The notes under the pieces were generated by a model. It was not told where the DNA came from and ran no database searches. It was given only the letters and a program-made list of their open reading frames with translations. The translations under genes and the position numbers were made by a program. From Alligator mississippiensis (lineage: Eukaryota > Chordata > Crocodylia > Alligatoridae), in the NCBI RefSeq assembly GCF_030867095.1, contig NC_081831.1, positions 46,065,319 through 46,129,318 on the forward strand: DNA of 64,000 nucleotides. The letters run 5' to 3'. This document shows positions 22,360 to 34,895 of the stretch, in pieces (position 1 is the stretch's first letter; each line of letters starts with the position of its first letter).

Positions 22360-24530
22360 GGACATGTTATTCACACCATGCTCTGGATTACATAAAGGCC
22401 TCACATAGTTTAGGATGTCAGGTAATATATCCGGATAATATCTACGTAATTATCTAGATATGGGATTAAATAATGTGGCAATCCTAGGTTGAAGATTTGG
22501 AGCATTTTAGGCTAAGTACAGATATTAAAAAAGTTGGAGGCAGAATAGAGCTAAGTTACGTAGCTTTCTTTAAGTGGCGTAGTTTATATTGGTAGTGAAA
22601 GTATCCTCTTTTTCTTGGTGAGAGAAACTACATTTCCTGGCTTTATACTTACCATGGATCTGTACCTGAAAGAGCAAGGCAAGGCAATTATTCACACGCA
22701 CACGCACACGCTTTATTTACGTAGTTGTTTTTTTTTTAAGTATGGGCTTCTGCTACTTTCATCTAAGCAAGAAGCAAAGAGTAGTCTCTAAATAATAATT
22801 TCAGGGCTGTTGACCATAATGTCAGAGGCAAAAAGGAGGCAATAGTCAGCCTATAATACTTAAGTGTTGTTTTTGTAGTTTAGTAACTACACTGATATGT
22901 GCCTTATTGTACCTAATTGATCACTAGAGAGTTGAATGCCCTTAAAGGTATGAATGCACTTTTATGGTGGAATGTAGCTATTTTCCTCAGGGAGAACATG
23001 GATGTAAACACAACCTATGAAAACACTTGGAAAATGACAAGCATCTTAAATGTCAGGATAAACCTACAAAATTATTCAAGATAAATTGATTGAACACTAG
23101 GTGTTAAGAGATATCATACTTACAAATTTACCAATACAGTCAAATCTGTGGATGAGCAATTGAGAACAGAAAAAATATATTTTGATATAAATATTATTTA
23201 TTGGGTATAAGCACTTTGTGCACCAGCAGTCTCCAGTGGAACATGTGAGGAAAAATGGATTTGTTCACAGGCAGAACAGGATACAATTTTTAAAATTAAA
23301 GTGCAGTTGTGGAACTAGCAGAAAAACATCATGGGTGATAAATTTGGGCTGCAGGAATTTACAGAGCTCACGGCCATAACAAGTAATAATGCCTACCTTT
23401 TTTCTAACTCATTAAATCTCAAAGTTTCACAATGATAGATAAGTAGTATACTACTTTTACAGGCTGGTGCAGTTTAAGGCTCAAGGGTACAAGCCTGACT
23501 AGTTTCAGAGGTGGAGAACAACAGCGCGATTTGTCAGTTATAGCAAATATACTCAACACCTGTCAAATGAGAAAACAAGTCATCTGCCCAAAATGTTGTA
23601 AAAACTAAGGGGTGGCAATGACTGAAATATGTCTTGACTCAAAATCCTCTTCCTCTGACTTGACAATGCTATTTGGAAGTCTCTTATAAACGGTGCATAT
23701 TAAACTGCAGTTAGTTGCACCTTTTAAAGCAGCAATACTTACTTCATGTGAAAGGATGTAAAAGATGTAATTAAAAACCTGATTCTTGGACCTCATTGGA
23801 CATGGACAAAAATAGACATAATGCACTCAGCTGATAAACTAGATCAAGGATTCAGGCTTTGCTGTGGAAAAAAAAAAATGGCCAGGAAAATATGCTTCTT
23901 GTGCAGAAGGAAAAGTGATGATTCTAAAATAAAGTATAGTCAAGTCTTTTGTTCAATGTTAAAGATGACACTCAACAGACAGTACTGACATATGGTTCTG
24001 TGTATGATCATGCAACAGAATACTTATGATAAGCAGAACCATGACAGATTCAAAGGCTTTTTATGTTAACATAATTCTCCTTTTTTCAGTGGCATTGCTT
24101 TGGGTGACCAGTCGTGCAACAACAGACAGACTTCTGGCCCCTTTTTCTTCTTCCCATTCCCCCGCCTCTCTCCCCTCTTCCTTTTTAGAATACAACTGAC
24201 CACTACATTTGTATAAAGCTTTGATATTCAAAAAATGTGGCAAGTCATTTAACTCTGTAGACTATTATTTTTACCTATGTTACATTTATGGCTTGAAGGG
24301 GTGAAATAAACTTTATTTTTTCATATCTGAATATTGGAAATACCTCCCAGATAAAGTTCTTGAATCACTAACACTTGTTTACCTGTTGATTTTGTTTCTT
24401 TCCTTTTCAGTTATCTAGCACTCTAGGGAAGCTGTGGCATGCATGCTATTGGATATTTTAAAAACCCCCCAATAGTCAAGCCTATAGCACGTCTCTATTA
24501 TAAGACATTTGTGAAATTTTTGAAACAAGC
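22360..24530. other. AT-rich unique DNA, no gene recognised
   Basis: It contains only short frames and small simple repeats (ACACGC run near 22695, A-run near 23870). No repeat family or coding motif was identified. Confidence 0.5.
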
Positions 24531-24533
24531 ATA

Positions 24534-25050
24534 TGAGGGCTGTTCAAAAAGTATTGAGACTGATGCTGTAGGAAACAAAATATCTTATTTACAGGGGTTG
24601 CAACTTAATCTTCTTTGAAGTATGCTCCTTCTGCAGCCACACACTTCTCCCAACATTTCTGCCATTGTTGGAAGCACCTCTGATGATAAGCAATTTGTGG
24701 GATTGCTAAAAGCTGCTCAGCCACATTTTGTTTTATGGTTTCGACATTAAAAATCTTCTTTCTTTCAAGGTTTTCTTTTTTAGCGGCAAAAATGGAGTGA
24801 CATCTCCTGCCCATCAGCAGCAAACTCAAGCTGAGCCCCCTGTCTACTGCTGCTCAGCAGAACATATTTTCCAGGATGCCCTCCACTCACTCATACGTAC
24901 TCCTGTGCCACTTCTGGAGCTGAAGGTTGCAGAAAGAGGGTGATGGGTGACATGGGAGAGTGAAATGGCCTCACCCCTTTTAATGCCCCCAAAATGCTGT
25001 AAGCAGCTCAGAGGCCCAGTTTGCCCACTCATCTTTATGCTACTGGAATC
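24534..25050 (-). mobile_element. Tc1/mariner remnant with transposase C-terminus
   Basis: A TA dinucleotide at 24532-24533 is followed by TGAGGGCTGTTCAAAAAGTA, a mariner-type terminal repeat. On the minus strand, 24829-24605, one frame reads HQRCFQQWQKCWEKCVAAEG and ends AYFKED, the F..W..RW..C....G.YFE end of mariner transposases. The catalytic middle is missing, and unassigned sequence (24.84-25.05 kb) sits upstream, so this is an internally deleted copy. The far terminal repeat was not found. Confidence 0.65.
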
Positions 25051-25659
25051 ATATACCCCTTATTTTTCGAGTTTCCTGACTAACTTTCTCCTGTTTAAAG
25101 AGCAAATTTTTTTTTTTTGAAGATTCTTATTTCAGATGAAGGAAAACAAAACCAGTGTGAAATCTCTTTAAGACAACTGACACCTAATTAATCTGACCTG
25201 TAGCACATAAAGACAAATGCCTCAAGCGATATGTAGTATACAAGGTGGAATGACTTAACTTTCAATTTACATAGCAAATTCTTGTGTTAAATTAAGAGCA
25301 TCTAGAAATTTAAACACTAGCAACTAGAATTAGCCATTGAGGCATAAATTAAATCCATGGCTTCTCTTTTACAAATACATAGGAACCTTCAACTGGGGAA
25401 GGAACATCTAATTCATCAGGATCAGATCAATTCTCAAAATGCAAAGTATTGGTGCTTGTTCAGAGCTTGGGATCAGGGTATCACTCATGCAGGTAACCAT
25501 GTCTGACCAAGCATAAAGCCCAGCCCAGCAATCTTACCATTACCACAACATGTAGAACTTTAAAAATATTTATAAGTAGCCCAGATAGTGACTGTTTCTT
25601 AAACATGGAAACCTTCCTATATTACTAATGACATAACATAAAACTGCTCTTCACAATCT

Positions 25660-26005
25660 ACACCAGCAGGTGGCAACCTATAGCTGGTGGGCTGAGCCCA
25701 CATGCAAAGAGATTGGATCTTGCCCATGAAGGTTCAATCTGGCTTGGGGCACTATGGGGGATTGGAGGCATGCAGCTGCTCCATGTTGCCCAACCCCTTG
25801 ACAGTATTCCATTCCATAGCTTTCTCTGCTGCTCTTGTGCTTGCACTTACATTTGCTGCCACTGGGGACAAGGATTGGTGTTGAAGGTAAATTCAGGTAA
25901 CCTGAGTGCACCATGGCGCAGAGATTTGCCAGCCCCGAGCCCATGGCAGGGGGCTGGCCTGGAAGTCACAGCCCATGGCAGCAAAAGTTTTCAGACCCAT
26001 TGTTT
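25660..26005. mobile_element. Possible hAT MITE fragment
   Basis: CAGCAGGTGGCAACCTATAG then GGTGGGCTGAGCCCACATG resembles the left part of CAGGGGTCGGCAACC-type hAT elements, with a short inverted core. No right end or target duplication was identified. Confidence 0.35.
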
Positions 26006-26009
26006 AAAC

Positions 26010-27036
26010 TAAGCTGGATTTTGAGGTTAGTGTGGAATGAGGACTCCCTGCTTTTCCTTTTTCCAATAGACCCTGGATTTGCTGAACTTCTTCACATACT
26101 GCAAGACCTAACTGTTTTTTTCTAACATTGGGAAAGCTTTGTAGGGATATCTGAGAGCACAATATTTTTATCTAGAACCAGTGTGCTATTTGGTTCTTTG
26201 GTATTTTTAATACTGCAAAGGATTCTAGGACCCAGGTTAGGTATTAATGTCATACTAGCGATGTAAGTAACTTTGGCATGGTCATGAAACAGAGCCATAG
26301 GTCAGGATAGGTGTGGTATAAATTTAATCTGTAGACACTTTTTTCAGTGGACCTGGGCCATTTCCATGCTTTGCGTGGAAATCTTCTGAAGTTCACAGCG
26401 TCTTTTGATTGCATTGCACAATTAAGTGTTATTTAGCAGCTTACAGTGAAATTTTAGCACCTGCATGTCAAATTAGAATCCAAAGTGAACATCTATAGGT
26501 ATGAACCTAGGTACAGAAAAAAGGTGTTTGCATAAATCCAATAAAAAAAAACACTGCATGGTTTCATGAAGTGCTAATATCTTATGTTGCTTTAGATAAT
26601 CATATATCAAGGGCTACATTCTTCTGGCTATAACTAGATGATGCCAGAGCAGATTTTGCTGTTTCAGTTTTTAGGGGAAAGCCTCCACCCAAAATCTATA
26701 GGCACATGCATGGTGTACTAAGTACTGTAACAGGGAACCTACAGTTCCTGTTACTGAGAGAAAATGTAGGCAAATTCCACTCAGGCAGTTAAGAGGAGGG
26801 CTAGTTATAGCATGATAGACAGCCAGACCCCTTTTAAATTGAGAAGTGTCTATTGATGTGTGGAGTTTTCCTTTTATACTCAAGATTCTGAATTTTGCTC
26901 TCACCTCCTTGATTGCCTGACTTGGGTACTTCCATATTGTTATCCAACTCTTGCCTGCCATGTCTTGACCTAATTCGATGTTATTAGGCAGGAGGTGTAA
27001 CTGATGCAGAAGGACACTGGCAATATAGATAGAATT

Positions 27037-27067
<31 letters not shown>

Positions 27068-27510
27068 CCATATAATATTTATACAGCCTGTGACTCCCTC
27101 AAACTGCTTCATTTACTTTTATTCATTTTTTTTTTTTTTTTTTTAAGGACACTTGGTTGCAATTATTTAGCCCAAAACAACAAGCATAAAACTAGGTAAA
27201 GTCAACCTTTAGAACAGTGTTCACTTCTTCAGGGACTCCAGGTCTTCCCCTCTGGATGAGTTCCTCTTCTCCAGTCGGAGCTGGCTCCCGAGACTTCCCC
27301 GTCCCAATCTCTGCACTGTGGTTCCTCCACCCCCAGACCTCCGCTCCACATGCTTCTCTCCAGACGCTCGTGCCCTGCCACATCGCCTCCTTTTAATTTC
27401 AAAGAACAGGTGCTTCAGAAGTGGCATTCTCCTGGTGTGATGTTGATCCCCGTTCCCCTGATCTCTTTTTTTATCCAGACCCTCTTCACACTGTGCTATA
27501 GTACCAACCG
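26010..27510. other. Unique DNA with two long T runs
   Basis: T runs lie at 27040-27066 and 27127-27145, and could be tails of old retroposons on the minus strand. No gene or repeat body was recognised. Confidence 0.45.
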
Positions 27511-27515
27511 GAGTA

Positions 27516-27716
27516 TAGTTGCCAACCGGGGTACTTGGACCAGGAGGACTTGGACCAGTCCTACGGGGTACACATGGGCAGGTGGGGGCAGGTGGGGATG
27601 GAGTGCTACCATCTCCACTTCTCTCACCCCGTAACTTCTCATGCCCTCACCTGCCCATGTGTACCCCATAGGACTGGTCCAAGTCCTCCTGGTCCAAGTA
27701 CCCCGGTTGGCAACTA
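27516..27716. mobile_element. Near-perfect foldback element (69-bp arms, 63-bp loop)
   Basis: The left arm 27516-27584 and right arm 27648-27716 are reverse complements with one difference seen by eye. The arms start TAGTTGCCAACCGGGG and end GGTTGGCAACTA. TA at both outer tips fits a TA target duplication of Tc1/mariner-type elements. Each arm also holds a direct repeat, CTTGGACCAG twice. The whole would fold into one long hairpin in DNA or RNA. No coding capacity. Confidence 0.8.
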
Positions 27717-28045
27717 AAAGGCAAACATGCGCCTTCTGCTGTAATTCATTAGGAAAGACAGCATCAGGAGTAGTTTGGTATTTGGCTCCCCCTGCTGGAA
27801 TTTGCTGGGAATTGCACACAGGGCTTAATTTATTCAAAATCCTGGTGTGTGCAAACACAAACCTGACATACCAAAATAAACAAGTTTAACATTTTTAATG
27901 CTCATTAAGTTAATGAGGATTAAATGCTGTGGCATGTACACGCACCCTTACAGTCCATCATCAGTAGGCAGCTCCCTGCAGAGCTCCTTTCCATTTAGCT
28001 TCAAGGCCCAGACTGTTTGCTCTACCTCTAGCCTAGGCTTATATT

Positions 28046-29851
28046 TCATAGATTTCATAGACATTAGGGCTGGAAGGGACCTCGGAAGATCATCGAGTCC
28101 AGCCCCCTGCCCAAAGGGCAGGAAGTCAGCTGGGGTCATAGGATCCCAGCAAGATAAGCATCCAGTTTGCTCTTGAAGGTGTTCAATGTAGGCTCTTGAA
28201 CCACCTCCGGTGGCAGGCTGTTCCAGACCTTGGGGGCTCAGACAGTAAAGAAATTCTTCCTTATGTCCAGCCTGAAACAGTCTTGTAGTAGTTTATGACC
28301 GTTCGACCTAGTCGTCATCCCTTGGGGCGCTCTGGTGAACAAATGTTCCCCCAGATACTGGTGTTCACCCCTGATAAACTTATAGGTGACCATCAGATCA
28401 CCCCTGAGCCTGCGCTTTTCCAGGCTAAAGAGCCCCAGGGCTCTCAGCCTGTCATCGTAGGGTCTGCTTCCCTGACCTCTGATCATGCGCGTGGCTCTTC
28501 TCTGGACTCTCTCAAGCTTCTCCACATCCTTTTTGAATTGTGGAGCCCAAAACTGGACACAGTACTCCAGCTGCGGCCTCACCAAGGCCGAGTACAAGGG
28601 GAGAATGACGTCCTGGGATTTGCTTGAGAAGCATCTATGGATGCAAGCCAGCGTTTTGGTCACTTTACTAGCCGCAGCATCGCATTGCAGGCTCATGTTC
28701 ATCTTGTGGTCAATGATGACCCCCAAGTCTCTTTCTGCCTTAGTGCTAGCCAGCATAGCACTGCCGAGCCTATAAGGATGCTGTGGGTTTTTCTTCCCAA
28801 GGTGGAGAACCTTGCATTTATCGGCGTTGAACACCATCAGATTCTCGTCCGCCCACTTGCTGAGCCTGTCCAGGTCAGCCTGGATCCATCCGCCTGTCTT
28901 CTGGTGTGGATGCTTTGCCCCAAAGTTTGGTGTCATCGGCGAACTTGGCCAGTCCGCTTCTGACTCCAGTGTCCACATCATTAATGAAGATGTTGAACAG
29001 TATGGGTCCAAGGACAGAGCCCTGGGGGACCCCAATGGACACAGGACACCACGATGAGTGACTTCCATCAATTACTACCCTCTGGGTCCGACCCCGGAGC
29101 CAATTTTCCAGCCAGTGGATCGTGGCGACAATTGGCCAGTTTCTCCAAGAGACGATCATGGGACACCAGATCGAAGGCTTTTTTGAAGTCAAGATATATG
29201 ACATCAATCTCTTCTCCCTTGTCCAGGTGATAGGTCACCTGGTCGTAGAAGGAAATGAGATTGGTCAAGCAAGACCTACCCGCAACAAACCTGTGCTGGC
29301 TATCCCTTAAGATGTTGGTGTCGGCCAGTCCATTAAGGATGGCCTCTTTAATAAACTTTTCTAAGATCTTCCCCAGGATAGAAGTTGGGCTAATGGGCCT
29401 ATAGTTAGCTGGATCCACTTTCCTCCCTTTCTTAAAGATAGGCACCACATTGGCCTTCTTCCAGTCTTCGGGCACTACACCAGAGTGCCAAGAGTTTTCA
29501 AAGATCCGTGCTAGAGGCTGGGCTATGATGCTCGCCAGCTCCTTGAGTACCCTGGGGTGAAGATTGTCAGGGCTGGCTGACTTGAAGGTATCCAGCTTCT
29601 CAAGATGTTCCTTCACGAGGTCAGCATTAATGGAGGGCAGGGGACCACCCTCACCCGGACTTCCCTGTCCTGTAGCAGGCATGGGCATCCCATGGGACTG
29701 ATGAAAGACCGACGCAAAGTACCTATTTAATAGGTCGGCTTTTTCCTGGGTGTCAGTTGTCAGTTGCCGCATCTGGTTCAGCAGGGGTCCAATGTTGCCC
29801 CTGCTTTTCCTCCGGCTCCCCACATATCTGAAAAAAGACTTTTTATTGTCC
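28046..29851 (-). mobile_element. CR1 LINE, ORF2 reverse transcriptase and 3' end
   Basis: The minus strand encodes, in order: [20 protein letters not shown] (before the reverse transcriptase); [50 protein letters not shown]; then in a second frame [14 protein letters not shown] and [10 protein letters not shown] (catalytic FADD); then in a third frame VLHLGKKNPQHPYRLGSAML, ERVQRRATRMIRGQ and the C-terminus. The 3' end lies at about 28046 with an ATTTCATAG tail. Two frame changes separate the three frames (near 29070 and 28900), so it is not functional. The rest of the element continues beyond an insertion, at 31921. The divergence is modest. Confidence 0.95.
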
Positions 29852-31920
29852 CAGCTCTGTGTTCTTGGGCAACCCTGGCACAGGATGCAGTCTGTCTGAC
29901 TCACAAAGGATTCACCCCCCCCCTACCTAAATGAAACTGATTAAGATGCAGTGAGAGACGCACCTAAGACCCTCACCAGATAAGGGTGATAAGAGTGAAA
30001 CAACTGCCCTAGGTCTCATTTACATCCGAGATGGAACCAGATGACCATTCATTTACATGAGAGATGGAGAACAGAAAGCCTGAAGCAGAGACTGCAGTGA
30101 ATTCTGGGACCAGAGAAGCAGGAGAGCACTGCATGATGGGGAATCTGTGCTTCCAATGTTAATCAACCCATGTTCACACACACCCAGCTCAGCATTTATC
30201 AGACCAGTTCTAATCTGGATTTACTAAGGACTTTCCCCGCCCAGATACACACACACAGCTCTAAGTTTAATAGGCATCTCAGGCCGTACATTCCCCGGTC
30301 CCACTATGGGAGGCCTATTTAAACTTGATTAACTAAAACTCGGTTGCCGGGTTAGGGAATGCTGAGGCAAGAGACCGAGTCAGAGGGGGTATGGGCAACA
30401 TTTGAACAATGGTTAAGGGTTCATCACAGCATCCAGCCTGCTGGAGCCCTAATCACAGGTGTTGTCATATCTTTCCCGAGACGACTGGTGGGAGTCCTCT
30501 CCACAAAAGGTTATGAGCACCCCAATAATTGCTTTAAGTCTGTTAAAAGACTATAGCAAGACTATAGTAAGATCTGGAAAAGTCATGCTAAGCTGAGGCT
30601 TGTGCACAACAAGTAAAAATCCCAAATCCTGATGCTGCAAGCTATCTATTGTTCCTGAAGAAACCATGAGATATCCCGTCAGTATATCTGCCATCCATAG
30701 GAATCTCAAGCTGGCTCCCAAGTATTTGGGTTACTCCCTAATCTTAAGTGTTTCCTGATTATCAATCAGTTTCCTGAGATGGTCCAAACCAGATAACCCC
30801 TTGTCAATAGAAAAGACAATGATTTGCACTACTGAGGGTGCTTCGAAGCAGTTGAACTGAGGGTATAAAAATCTGTAAGTGTGTGTGCTTAAAGAAGAGA
30901 AGAGAAAGAAAAAGAAGAAGAAGAAGCAGGGGGAAAGAAGGAAAAGGAAAGAAGAAGAAAACTCCTGTGCTGACACCATCCCCTGTCATTCTTGGGACGC
31001 TGGAAGAACAGATCGTCTCTCTCTTCAAGGATTGTGCTACAGACTGTGCCTGTCAGCTTTGCAGCCTGAGTACTGTGGACTAGGTGAGACCCCAGCATTC
31101 TCTCTCTTCTGTCTAGGCATAAACTTCTGAACCTGAACTGTATCAGTTAAGCCTGAGCTAAGTTTCCCCAAATACTTAGTGAAACCAGGGTAGTATTGTC
31201 ATTGTTTGTGTTTGTTTTTCTTTTGCATGTCTATTACTACTAGTACTATTATACATTTCATATGCTTAGCAATAAATAACTTTTATAGTCAAACTGGTAA
31301 TAATTGGGCATATTTTTCCTTCTCTGCTTCTCTTTCCTCCCGTGCTCTGCAGCAACGCTTCTTTTACCTATGCTAAAGATCCCTGTGAAGCCCAAATTAT
31401 TGTGGGGTCTGCTCATCAAGAGGCCAAAGATTGGGACGTGCTGAGTTTGAAACACATAAGGGGATCAGCTTGTACAGGCTGATTGACCCAGTTTGACTCA
31501 GACGTGCCCTTATGAACTGAACGCTGGCCCATGGGGGTGTCAGCTGGACACCCAGCCGGATTCAGAGGGATTCTGTTTACCTGTGTGCTTGTGTCTGACT
31601 GCATTTTATTGTTGCTCTTATGAACTGATTCTTGGCATATGAGGGTGTCAGCCTGTCCATGCTGATCAGCCCGGCCAGGTCAGGTGTGTCACGTTAATTT
31701 GTGTGTGTTTGTGTGTATGACTGATTTGATGACTGGAGGAACCCAGTCCCATTGAGATTGAGTCCTGCAAGATAGCTCCACTGGAGGTGAGGGCTTGCAG
31801 AAGGGAGAGATACAGCTCCGTATAGTAACACAAGCAGCACTTTGACAGAATCACCAAGACCCTAGAAACTATCCTTTAATAAATGAGCACACCCCAAAGT
31901 AATGGGCAAATTTGGTAACA
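29852..31920 (+). mobile_element. LTR-like 2.07-kb insertion inside a CR1, fossil
   Basis: This segment interrupts the CR1 and is flanked by exact 32-bp direct repeats of CR1 sequence (29820-29851 and 31921-31952). It has LTR-like parts: a TATA box (GGGTATAAAAATCTG near 30862), a purine-rich tract just after it (30890-30960), AATAAATAACTTTT near 31270, and ends close to TG..CA. In the right part, a unit with ATGAACTGA..CATG(G/A)GGGTGTCAGC recurs twice (31.51-31.56 and 31.62-31.66 kb). No retroviral gene is present, so it would be a solo LTR. The 32-bp duplication is far longer than retroviral integrases make. It is younger than the CR1 it split. Confidence 0.5.
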
Positions 31921-32035
31921 CCACATATCTGAAAAAAGACTTTTTATTGTCCTTGATGCTCGAAGCTAGTTGGAGTTCAGTTGCAGCCTTGGCTTTCCTG
32001 GTATGCTCCCTGCAGGACCGGACCAGTAAACCAGT
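31921..32035 (-). mobile_element. 5' continuation of the split CR1
   Basis: On the minus strand it reads [20 protein letters not shown] then [12 protein letters not shown], the CR1 region just before the reverse transcriptase. It rejoins the left part across the inserted segment and shares the 32-bp duplicated [10 protein letters not shown] codons. Similarity fades near 32035. Confidence 0.85.
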
Positions 32036-32335
32036 AATACCCACTTCCAGTCCACTTCTGGGTTCACCAGGGAGCACATGGTGCCCCTTCACTCCCCCGG
32101 GCTTGGTGAATGGTGCCTCCTGGGTCTGGGGGAGCACCCAGGGTCCCCCTGTGACTGAATGGTGAGCCAGGGAGGCATGGGGGGAGTGCCCCAGTGCATT
32201 CCCTGGCAGACCTGGGAGTGGACTGGAAGTACTTCCTGGTTCACTGCCAAGCACATGGGGAGCTGCATCATGCTTTTGTGGGATGCTTCATCTACCCCAG
32301 CATTGCAGTGATCATGAGCTGCTCCTGCTATCTCA
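32036..32335. other. GC-rich segment, not assigned
   Basis: It contains a CCAGGGAG / GGGAGCAC-rich block and CACATGGGGAGC. It may be CR1 5' sequence too diverged to read, or another repeat. Confidence 0.3.
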
Positions 32336-32339
32336 ACGT

Positions 32340-32525
32340 TATGTAGAAAAAACTTTTAAAGCTGTGTCTATGTCCAAATTGCTGATTTTTCAAATCAGCA
32401 TCAAATCTTCAGATTCAGATTTGGCTGAATTCAATCAGGGACAGTGATCTGAATCAATTAATTGAATCACTGTCCCTAATTGGTGCTGAATCTGAATTGA
32501 ATAGGGACTGTTTCACACACCCCTA
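32340..32525. mobile_element. MITE with central palindrome
   Basis: Around 32438-32482 GGGACAGTGATC, AATCAATTAATTG and AATCACTGTCCC form a near-perfect palindrome. The right end GGGACTGTTTCACACACCCC with TAG fits the CTAGGGGTGTG-type terminus of reptile hAT MITEs. The left end was not resolved. Confidence 0.5.
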
Positions 32526-33600
32526 GTAAATGTCTATATGAATTTTTTTTAAACTGTATATATCATCAGAAAGTTACGGGGTGAGAGAAGTGGGTGCCAC
32601 CCCGGGTGATTGGTGACTGTGGTTGTTGGTGGTGTTCATGAGGTGGATTTGTGGGTGGTTGGTGTTGTGTTGCCAAAACAGATGTGTGCCATGAATGCTT
32701 ATTAGAAAATGTAGTGGTGTGGTAATAGTATGGTGTGCGTGGAGTGAGGGGTGGAGAGGTGCGGGGGGCAAATCCAACAGCTGTTAGTTTTCCATGTTTT
32801 AGGACTATTTTTCCCAGCATTCTCTAGTTGCCTGGGCTTGGAACAATTTCCATGGGGACCCCTCACAGGGCTGCTTCCTCCCCTCCCCTTCCCTCCCCAT
32901 GTTACGCTGTGAATACCTGAGGCTTTGTGTTTGTTTAGCACGGCATAACACTTTGTGAAATGTTGGAGTGCTGTGAAATGTTGTTGAAATGGTGGGGTAT
33001 TGGTTGGGTTAGAGTTAGGGTTGAATATTGACTTCACTTCCCCCACTCCATACCGCCCATAATCTTTCCGTGTATAATGGTGCAGTAAACGGAGACGATT
33101 TCTTTACTCCAAAAAGTGCTCTTTGCCATTTCATATTGAATTTGGGGGAAAAAGGAGCTAGATATAGCAGAGACTTGTAGGAGGATTTTGGTCCTCCCTT
33201 CCTACAACCTAGGCAAATGAACCCCATTCCCCCTCCCCCACTGCCCCCTGTCTGCACACACACCTAAACCGGACTCCTGCAGGCTGTTCATATCACTCAC
33301 TCCCCATCCACCAAGACCCCAACCTAGCCAACGAGAGGCGTAATTAACCCTTTTGCATGACATGATTCATGCTGGCTAGGCAGGGTTGTGTAATGAGCTG
33401 CCCGACACCCCCCCACCTCGGACCAATGCCAGCCTCCAAACAATAACCCCCTACTCCAGTCCAACCCAGGCTATCTCCCCTTATGCCCTGCTCATCCTCC
33501 CCCCCATCCCCTCCTGCCCCCACATGCCTGCAGACAGACACAGATGGTTTATGTTGTAAATAGTAAAATAATTTCTTTTAATCAAGAACAACCACTGCTA
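32526..33600. other. Non-coding flank of the Harbinger element
   Basis: GT-rich (32.58-33.03 kb) and CCCC-rich (33.2-33.5 kb) stretches with no recognised domain. It probably contains the transposase-side non-coding end of the Harbinger, but I could not identify its terminal repeat. Confidence 0.35.
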
Positions 33601-33689
33601 GTTTTTGGCAGCGTCCATAATATGTGCTGCCAGGTGATCCCAGCTGGCCAGCTTCTCCTTGTGGATATGTTCTTGGTCCCTGCACTGCT

Positions 33690-34680
33690 GCCCACCTGCA
33701 TCTCTGTCTGGCCACTGCTGCTGCTGCCTCTCACACTTTGTCAGTGCATGAGTCATTGAATACCTCTCTGCACATCTCACAGATGTTGTACAGCATGCAT
33801 GCTGCCACTATAAAGGCCATGATATTTTCTGGCTCCAGCTTGAACCTGCAATTAAGTGCCTTTCACTGTGTTTTCAGTTGGTTAAAGGTGCATTCAACAG
33901 CCATCCTGCATTTGCTCAGATGGAAGTTGAAAACCAGCTTCTGTGGGTCTGTAACATGCCCTCTGTAAGGCTTTATGAGCCAGAGCTTGAGGGGTAAGCA
34001 GCATCTGAAATTATAAGCAGGGGAATGGTGACATCAGGGATCACTGTCACAGGGACTCTGCGTGCATAGTTTCCTTTCTCCCTGATGTGAGGCAGCGGAG
34101 AGTTTATGAACATGTGTGTGTCATGCACATTGCTGGCACACCCAGTATAAATATTCATGAACCAGCCCTGGTGGTCTGCCATGGCTTGCAGGATCATGGA
34201 GGCAAATCCTTTCCTGTTTGTGAATGACCTCCCACTCCCCAAAGGGGAATGGACAGGGGTGTAAGTGCTGTCTAAAGCTCCCACACAGTTAGGGAATCCC
34301 ATGCTATTGAAGCCATTAATGACTTCCTGAGGATTCCTGAGGCAAATAAAGTTGTTTGCCATGATGTCCTGCAGCAGTTGGCATACCTTGTGATTTGCCA
34401 GCCCAGCCATGCAGGGAACCATGCTTAACTGGTTTGCGATGTAGCAGAGACTGCACAGGGTGGCCAGTTTCATGCACGGGGTGGCCACCCTCCTGTCCGG
34501 TATCCCCCAACACATGTTAGTGTCCTACCTCAGATTTCGTGGCCCCAGCATTGAGATGATATGATAAAACATCTCCCTGGTCATTCAGAACGTCTCCAGC
34601 CACTCCTGATCATTCCAAGTGGTCAGCATGATTCACTCCTACCAGTCCAAGATGCTCTTGCAGGCACAGACCATGTGGTT
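33690..34680 (-). pseudogene. PIF/Harbinger transposase (DDE_Tnp_4-like), broken
   Basis: The longest open stretch is 34515-33973. On the minus strand the order is: MTREMFYHIISMLGPRN (N-terminal helices); CMKLATLCSLCYIANQ (helix-turn-helix-like); FPNCVGALDSTYTPVHSP (first catalytic Asp in GALD); NRKGFASMILQAMADHQGWF; GCASNVHDTHMFINSPL (second Asp); PLLIISDAAYP (third acidic region); then in another frame FNFHLSKCRMAVECTFNQLK and ENIMAFIVAACMLYNICE, the usual C-terminus. The family cuts and pastes DNA with 3-bp target duplications, with help from a Myb-like partner. Stops and a frame change show it is dead. The partner gene is probably at 38.9 kb, beyond a CR1. Confidence 0.88.
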
Positions 34681-34895
34681 GCTCCAGGTTTATCTACAGA
34701 GCCCTGTCAGCTTCCACTTCTTTGTGTGCCTATTGGCTGTCCCACTCCATCACAAATCTAAGTTCCCTTTTTCACAAGGCACCTGTACGTGTAGGTATCT
34801 TCTCATAGGAAGCATTGAGAAACAGTATCAATACATACGCTGACATCTTTAGCTGCACTTGCATGTTTTGTAATAAGTTCAACGCCAGCAGTAGA

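Noticed and set aside
28295-29057. Plus-strand open frames through the CR1 region
   Set aside because: Shadows of the CR1 reverse transcriptase; their translations are the antisense of conserved CR1 codons.
33973-34515. Host HARBI1-like gene
   Set aside because: HARBI1 is an intact domesticated Harbinger transposase; this copy has stops and a frame change and lies beside its Myb partner in a transposon layout.
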